Shown: positions 57,701 to 64,000 of the stretch, piece by piece | Layout of the letters: the number at the start of each line of letters is the position of its first letter | How positions within the stretch are numbered: the first letter of the stretch is position 1 | Source of the DNA: Okapia johnstoni | Taxonomy: Eukaryota; Chordata; Mammalia; Artiodactyla; Giraffidae | Length of the DNA stretch: 64,000 nt | Direction: 5' to 3' | Assembly: GCA_024291935.2 (NCBI GenBank) | Contig: CM044315.1 | Location: 77,668,385 to 77,732,384 of the forward strand | The notes under the pieces: model-generated | Seen by the model: only the letters and a program-made list of their open reading frames with translations | Databases searched by the model: none | Told to the model about the DNA's origin: nothing | Program-made: the position numbers and the translations under genes

Positions 57701-60700
57701 CCACCACCACCCCGTTAATACACATCGCTCTACTCTAGGCTGGATTCTGCTTTCCAGCTGGGACCAAGATCCTGGGTCAGGACTGGAGGAGTGGCAGGTG
57801 TGGCCCTGGCAGGGGGCTGAGTGTCAAAAGCAGGCAGGGCCCCTCTGTGGCCTTTATTTGGGAAACCCAGATGCCCACCCAGGGAGCCAGCCATCACTGG
57901 CCATTTCAGGAGTGAAAGGACGTCCAGAGTTAGGAAACAGGGGCCAAGAGGGGGACGGGTTCCAGGGAGGGGACAGAGATTCTGTGAGATAAGAGACTCA
58001 CTAAAGGGATGAGAGTGGGAAGTGAAAACAGACAAGTGGCCTGGGTACAAGGGCATCAATCCATGTTCCCTCCTTCACAAGCTTTCATTTTCCCTGGGAA
58101 AGACCCAGGCGTTGACATTCTGCAACAAGAAGGTGGGACCCTGGCTCGCTGGTCAGGACACCCAAGTTGCTGTGGAGTGTGGGGGAGGCACAGTGTGTTG
58201 GGGGAACAGGAATTAAGTTGGCCTAATGGATGGGAAGATGCTTCCCCTTTTCCTTCACTCCCCTCCTCTCTCCTTATCTCCACCAGACCAGTGACAAGCA
58301 GCTAGGGCAGGAAAATGGCCCTTGACCAGTTGTCATGCCCCACCTTATCCCAGTGTCCCATTGTGCCATTGGAGATCCCCTGCTTGTGACTTGCTGTGTG
58401 AACCCAGGCTCCTAAAGTCCTCTTACGGGGCCTCAGTTTTGTCATCCATTCAAGAAGTGAGTTGGATCAGTTGATTTCTCAGAGCTATTTCAACTGGATG
58501 ATTCTTGCTTTTGAGCTTTCCACAAAGCCTGAGCATCCAGTATGTATCAGGCCTGACCTAGGCTGGGAGGTGAAGCTGGTGGAGGACAAAATGACCAAAG
58601 AGTAGTCTCCGCCCGAGGACAAAGAGATCTGGGTGCAGTAGAGGAGGCTATGGGAAGAGGTAGTGTTCAACTTGACAGCAGGAGTCAAGCCCAGGGACCA
58701 GTGTAAGAAAACATACAGAAGCAGAAGTTGGGGGGCTGTTCATGGATCAGGAAGAAGCCCAAAGTGGTTGCTCTAGGGAAGTGGGGCAAGAAAGCTAGGA
58801 TGAGATGTTGAATGCCAGGGTAGGTTTGTTGGTAGCTGTCAGTGAGGGGGGCTGTGCAAAGGTGGAGAGCCCAGGGACCCAACTAATTGTAGTGTGATTT
58901 TGGAAGCTCCTGCCCTAAGAATAAGGTGAGGTGTTTCTTTTACTTTTTAAAAAAATTTTCTTGGCCATGCCACGTAATGTGTAGGATCTTAGTTCCCTGA
59001 CCAGGGATTGAACCCACGCTGCTTGCATTGAAAGCACAGAGTCTTAACCACTGGACGGCCAGGGAAGTTCCCCAAGCAGAATTTAGATGCAGGGGCATGT
59101 GAAGTGTGGAAATCTCCTCTAGGGTCAGGAAGCTTGGGTCCCACACTGAGGGCTTCTTTGGATGAGAAGTTGAGGTGTAGCAGATGGATGGCCTGCCACA
59201 TCTTGGAGGTTTTTTTCAGGATGACAAGATCCTGCAGGGAGACCTGCCCCTGCTCTCCAAACTCCTCTCATTTTACTTGACTTCTCCCCTCCTGGCCTGT
59301 GTGTTATGTGCACAGGGAGGAATCCTTGTTTCAAACTTCTCCACTAGCTTGACTTGTTGTCTGACGTGACAACCCACACGTGCCTTTGGTTACACCCAGT
59401 TATCACCTTGTTCCCACCCTCCTTTCCCCAAACCTGACCCAGTATTACTAGAGATGTGAGAAAGGAAAATACTCCAGTGTCAGCTCTGTGGTCAAGGCCA
59501 GGCTTTGTGGCTGTTTTCAAGCCTTAGTCTAAGGTTAGAGTTCAGGACTCAAATTGACCAGGGTCAGGGCCAGGTCAGAGTTCAGCCTGGAGCCAAAGCT
59601 GAGTGCTTAGCCTACTCTCAGCCTTAGAGCTCTGGGGTCAGGATCAGGGTTCATGTGGCTAAATTCCAGTGGGTACCTGGGTCACTGCATTTCCCAAGAG
59701 CACAAGTACTCACAGGGAAAATGAGGTGATTACCCTGAAAGTCCCAGGAACTTGGCCTATGAGTGGGAAACGGCATGGGCCAAATCCCCGCCTGCTTCAG
59801 GGGTCACCCAGCAATGGTGGACAACACTAGAACCCAGGTCTCCTGCCTCAAAGCCTAGGGCTCTTATCATCATCCCCAAAGGCTGTTCTGAGTCTGAGAT
59901 CCTTCAATTCTAAGAAACAAAGCAAATTCTGAATTCTGGATGGTCCCAACTGGGTGATGTGACTGCATTTTCCTCCCAGTGCCGGGCACATAGTAGGAGC
60001 TCTAGAAATGTCTGCCAAATGTCAGGTGCAGTGGGAGGGGCCAGTGGCTTGTTCTGGTTTGGGTTTCAGGCTGGAGAGGCAGGCTTGGGAGGAAAGATCT
60101 CCAGCCACTGTTGGAGGAAGTGATGCCCTTCTAGACCTGCCACCCTCCCCCTCTCCTCCAGTGCCTGCAGCCACATTCAGAGGCCACCCAGCTGGCCTAT
60201 CTGAGAGCTCTCTCCTTTCAGGGTAGTAAAAGGAAAGGACATTTTTGGTAGAAAAGTCCCTCCTGCTCCCTGGGAATCCCCGGTGGCCGGATGGACTACG
60301 GGATATCCCAGAGGAAGCCGAGGGTGGGGGCTCCCTCTGTACTCTCAGCACAATGCCGGCAGGCTCTCCCACGCTGTACCAACTGGCCCGTGAGATCCCC
60401 AGAGATCATCTCACTCAGGCCCCTGCCTCCTGCAGGAGCCTCTGCCAACTCTCTAGTAGTCCACAGCATGTCTGAGGAGCACCTGTTTGGAGCCTAGGCC
60501 CAGACCTCTCTGAGACACAGTGAAAGTGGAGAGGAAAGCAAAAAGGTGGGAGGGTTGTGGAGGCTTGGCAGGGGGAGCCAGGGGAGCTGGAAATGGGGCA
60601 GGGTACTGGACTGAGGGTATGAGGAGGATTTAGATTCCAAGCCAAAAGTCAAGAGGTGAGAGGGCAATGATGTGGCACAAGTCAAGTCCATTGGTGAGGA

Positions 60701-60739
60701 CCTGACCACTGTGCTCCCCTCTGCCCTTGGCCCTGGCAG
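57307..60739 (+). other. MOB3C: Probable 5' UTR intron of MOB3C
   Basis: Contains an antisense CHR-type SINE at 58955-59072 and MIR-like traces near 58375-58500. No further exon was recognised. It is moderately GC-rich, and its open frames look like chance. Confidence 0.45.
58955..59072 (-). repeat. CHR-type SINE, antisense
   Basis: Read in reverse, it starts GGGGAACTTCCCTGGCCGTC and contains GTTCAATCCCTGGTCAGGGA, then an A-rich end. It keeps a tRNA-Glu-like head. Confidence 0.85.
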
Positions 60740-60789
60740 GGTGTCCGCAGGCCTGCCCTTGGAACCTTGGCCCTTGGCCCAGCCTGGCC

Positions 60790-61207
60790 ATGGCGCTGTG
60801 CCTGAAGCAGGTGTTCTCCAAGGACAAGACGTTCAGGCCGCGGAAGCGCTTTGAGCCGGGCACGCAGCGCTTTGAGCTGTATAAGAAGGCGCAGGCGTCA
60901 CTCAAGTCCGGCCTGGACCTCCGCAGCGTGGTGAGGCTGCCGCCCGGCGAGAACATAGATGACTGGATCGCCGTGCACGTGGTGGACTTCTTCAACCGCA
61001 TAAACCTCATCTACGGCACCATGGCCGAGCGCTGCAGCGAGACGAGCTGCCCGGTCATGGCCGGCGGGCCCCGCTATGAGTACCGCTGGCAGGACGAGCG
61101 CCAGTACCGACGGCCGGCCAAGCTCTCGGCCCCACGCTACATGGCGCTGCTCATGGACTGGATAGAAGGCCTCATCAACGACGAGGATGTCTTTCCCACG
61201 CGCGTGG
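60790..61207 (+). CDS. MOB3C: MOB3C coding exon 1
   Basis: Residues 1-139 plus one base. It begins [20 protein letters not shown] and ends DVFPTRV. The donor is GTGG/GTGAGT. It includes the Cys pair of the zinc site and is GC-rich. The upstream acceptor CCCTGGCAG at 60739 leaves a 50 bp 5' UTR in this exon. Confidence 0.96.
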
Positions 61208-63716
61208 GTGAGTCCCGCCTGGCAGGCAGGTCAGGCTCCTTTTTTGTTTTGTTTTCTCTGGGGCCTCTTTTTGTCTGAAGCTTGAGTGTCCCTCCAGGGA
61301 CCACCCAGGCAAGACCATGATGATTCTCAGAATCTTCCAGAACAAGTGCCTCAAGGTGCTCCTAGCAAGTCACCCTGTTTGGGCTAATCTGAGTTGCTGC
61401 CGCTTGGGAGTCTTTTCTGACTCCTGGCCCCAGGAAAGTAAAGGGGATCGGGACTGGGGGCCAGACAGTATCTCCACTGCAGTGGGCCCTCAGGGCAGAA
61501 TTTTTCCATTTCAAGCCAGTCAGGGAGCCTTGTCTTAGCTCAGTTAGGCAGCCTGGAAGGGTGAGGGTGGGAAGGGGAGATGAGTGACATCATCCTGGCC
61601 CTGCTTCCTCACTCAAGGGCAGCAAGAGGGGGCGTTGGCTTAGAAGCTAAGCAGGCATGACCTTGTGTTCATCACTGCAGCCCGCCCTACCTGGCCTCCT
61701 GTGTATCTTTGTTAAGAATATGGAAATCAGAGATGGGCGGGCCAGGGTGGTCAGGCCCAGAGGGGAGAAGTCTAAATGCTGAGAGCCTTGAGTCACAAAT
61801 CACCACCTGCACCCCTCCCCATTTGGTGGCCTGCCCTTTCCTGCACTATTATGTGCAACCCAGGTATCTTCATTTCACTTGGGAGGAAAACAGGTGGAGA
61901 GATGGACAATGCACTGAATCAGGAGGTACTGAGAACTTGCTCAGCTCTCGTGGGACCCAGGACCCCGACTCTAGATGGGCAGGACAAGTCTGAGGGACCT
62001 GGGCTGGGCCTGGAAGAGCTCACAGGGATACAGGGCTCAGCCCCACCCAAGAGCAGTGAGGAAGGGGAAGGGCCTCATGGAGTGGGGTGATTCAGTGTGG
62101 GCCTGTGTCTGAGCTCTTGTTCCCTTTTAGTCTTCACCCCCAGCCCTGTGAGGTCCCAGATGCCTGTGCCTTAACCCTGGGATGACTCTGCCACAGCAGA
62201 GAAGAGGGTGTAGCCTCAAATTCAATTGTGAGCATGGGAGACTGTGCAGAAATCGTGTCTTTTTCACAGGTCCTGGGATTTCTCACTGGCAGGGTCTATA
62301 GCATTTATTTGAGGGGTGCTGCGGTGCAGTGCAAAGAGGGCTTGAATTCTTCCTCCAGTCTATACTAATTAATAGTTATGTGGCCTTGGGCAAGTGGTTC
62401 TATGTTTATGCACCTGTTTTATCAAATCTAGAGTGGCTGCCATATCCATTATCATACCAGGCTAAACGTGCAGAGGACCCAGCACAGGGCCTGGCTCACG
62501 GATGGAAGGTTCTTGCAGGTGTTATTGAGTGTTTGAAGGACTGAGAAATATCTGAATTCATTCTTGAAGATTTAGGAATTTTCAGGATTGGGGTCTGGGG
62601 CCTACTGTGTGAATGTTGCAAAGGGGAAGAAGTCAGGTGGGGTTGGAGAGGCAAGTCAGGATCAGATCATGAAAGGCTTTGAGTAGCTACCATGCTGGGA
62701 AGACAGGACTCAATCCTGAAGGCCCATAATTTAAAAAGTGGGCCCCCCCAGAAAAAGTGGGCTCCAGATATTGATGAACTCCCCTTGGAATTGCATCCAA
62801 CAGTATTGTGTGCAAGCACCTACAGATGCACATGTTTCTGGAGAGAACTGTGGCATAACTTCCATGATAGTCTCAGCAGGGTTGGTCAGTGATCCAGCAA
62901 GGCTGTAGAGTCCTGTTCAGGGTGATGGGGAAATTGGAAGATGATTTGTATTTCAGCAGCAGAGAGGCACAGTGAGCTTTGTGCTTCATTAGAAAGGGAA
63001 ATACGGGAGAAAGCAAACCTTGATCTCTGTTTCCCACAGGGAAGTGTGCTAGGGAAAGAGGCCATCCTGGGCAGTGTGGGGGAAGGGCAGGGTTGGGTAG
63101 AGTTTCATCAAAAGGTTGCTGATGTCCTGTATCTATCTGCCCATCCCACCCCCTAGGAGTTCCCTTCCCCAAGAACTTCCAGCAGGTCTGCACCAAGATC
63201 CTGACCCGCCTCTTCCGCGTCTTTGTACACGTCTACATCCACCACTTCGACAGCATCCTCAGCATGGGGGCCGAGGCACATGTCAATACCTGCTACAAGC
63301 ACTTCTATTACTTCATCCGCGAGTTCAGCCTGGTGGACCAGCGGGAACTGGAGCCACTGGTGAGGCCAAGCCCCCACTGCCCTCCCCTACCAGGGCTAGC
63401 CTCTGTGAGTTTTCAGATCCAAAGGCTCCCTGCTTTAAGAAAATCCAATACCCAAGTGGATATATTAGGGGACTGCAACTCATTTAACAGTGGATTTTGT
63501 ACTTTAATAGCGAGTTCATTCAAGTATCAGTTTACAGACACAGGTCTACAGCCTGGAGTTGGGGGGGTGGGGGTGGCAAGCAGGGGCCAGGCTCAGGCAG
63601 AAGAGTTGCCAGGCCCTGTAGTTTGGGAAGGGGCTGCCTGGTACACTGAGCTCTGACTGACCCCTCCTCACCTCGTGTCTCTGCAGAGGGAGATGACAGA
63701 GCGGATTTGTCACTGA
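60790..63716 (+). CDS. MOB3C: MOB3C, MOB kinase activator 3C (three coding exons)
   Basis: MOB3C belongs to the Mob1/phocein family, small adaptors that bind kinases. MOB1 partners the NDR/LATS kinases of Hippo signalling, while the MOB3 branch is less well understood and is not thought to activate NDR kinases. Exons 60790-61207, 63157-63359 and 63687-63716 join in frame to 651 bases, giving 216 residues, the same length as human MOB3C. The zinc site of the family is intact: Cys82 and Cys87 ([10 protein letters not shown]) with His164 and His169 (VHVYIHHF). The start ATG has a GGCCATGG context. The last exon adds only REMTERICH before the stop. No defect was seen. Confidence 0.97.
61208..63156 (+). 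other. MOB3C: MOB3C intron between coding exons 1 and 2
   Basis: A 1.9 kb intron with a diverged MIR-like stretch near 62330-62530. It has no coding exon. Confidence 0.8.
63157..63359 (+). CDS. MOB3C: MOB3C coding exon 2
   Basis: Residues 140-207, starting with the split Gly codon, then [20 protein letters not shown] and the His pair of the zinc site. The acceptor is CCACCCCCTAG and the donor CTG/GTGAGG. Confidence 0.96.
63360..63686 (+). other. MOB3C: MOB3C last intron
   Basis: A 327 bp intron with no repeat recognised. It contains a G-rich run near 63560-63575. Confidence 0.85.
63687..63716 (+). CDS. MOB3C: MOB3C coding exon 3 (terminal)
   Basis: Nine codons (REMTERICH) and a TGA stop after the TGTCTCTGCAG acceptor. 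The ERICH-type end is usual for MOB3 proteins. Confidence 0.94.
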   Translation, partial: REMTERICH

Positions 63717-64000
63717 GCCCAGACCTGGACCTTGTTGACCGTCAGATGGACCATCTGAACACAGAGTGTCCAGGGGCGGGGACCCTCAGAAGTCTGGTGG
63801 CAGAGGAACCTGAAGGCCCTGGAGCCCCTCCACATACCCAAAGCCCCTGAACTTCTGGTTCTCAGGAATCTGCCCACATGTCCTCCTGACTGCTTGGGAA
63901 TGGAGAAAGGAAGAGCTTAAAGGCGGGCAGACAGGAGGCAAGGAGGAGCTAACCCCCCAGCATGAAGTCTAGAGGGTTTCTGCTGTGACACTTGACCCTT
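63717..64000 (+). other. MOB3C: MOB3C 3' UTR, cut by the window end
   Basis: Follows the stop codon. No polyadenylation signal appears before the window ends, so the transcript continues outside. Confidence 0.75.

Noticed and set aside
60727..60789. N-terminal extension of MOB3C by 21 residues
   Set aside because: The supposed start is TTG and lies before the likely acceptor at 60739. The ATG at 60790 gives the normal 216-residue protein.

Overview
The window is ordinary nuclear DNA of a ruminant mammal (cattle, sheep, goat, buffalo or a close relative). Three things show this: genes split into small exons with GT/AG borders, two CpG islands, and a repeat load peculiar to ruminants (BovB LINEs, Bov-tA SINEs and tRNA-Glu-derived CHR-type SINEs on top of old L1, L2, MIR and MER5 copies). 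The recognised genes and their order match the block that holds EFCAB14, TEX38, ATPAF1 and MOB3C on human 1p33, read in the opposite orientation. The exact species cannot be fixed from the sequence alone.

Layout. (1) 1-5.3 kb: the last intron, last coding exon (an EF-hand) and long 3' UTR of EFCAB14 on the + strand. (2) 8.48-9.09 kb: the main coding exon of TEX38 on the - strand, converging on EFCAB14. (3) 13.4-14.0 kb: a CpG island with ATPAF1 exon 1. TEX38 and ATPAF1 are divergent, so the island may serve both. (4) 13.7-39.1 kb: all nine coding exons of ATPAF1 on the + strand, which join without a break into a 323-residue protein with consensus splice sites. Intron 1 holds a coding-like relic that looks like a processed pseudogene. 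Intron 8 holds a 5'-truncated antisense BovB element with one premature stop in its reverse-transcriptase frame. (5) 39.1-56.8 kb: about 18 kb with no exon I can recognise, filled by nested repeats, including a BovB inserted into an antisense L1 and an inverted repeat with about 160 bp arms. (6) 57.0-57.7 kb: a second CpG island, probably the MOB3C promoter with a non-coding first exon. (7) 60.79-63.72 kb: the three coding exons of MOB3C (216 residues), then the start of its 3' UTR, cut by the window end.

The genes do not form a pathway. ATPAF1 assembles mitochondrial F1-ATPase, MOB3C is a MOB-family kinase adaptor, TEX38 is a testis membrane protein and EFCAB14 is a calcium-binding-type protein. 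They are simply syntenic neighbours.

I found no undescribed biological system. The observations most worth a second look are the two near-perfect inverted repeats, the in-frame upstream start of ATPAF1, the run of six frame-neutral ATPAF1 exons, the pseudogene-like relic at 16.3 kb, and the nested BovB/L1 insertion with a visible target-site duplication. Repeat calls rest on recognising family sequences by eye, and their edges are good to roughly 10-30 bases.
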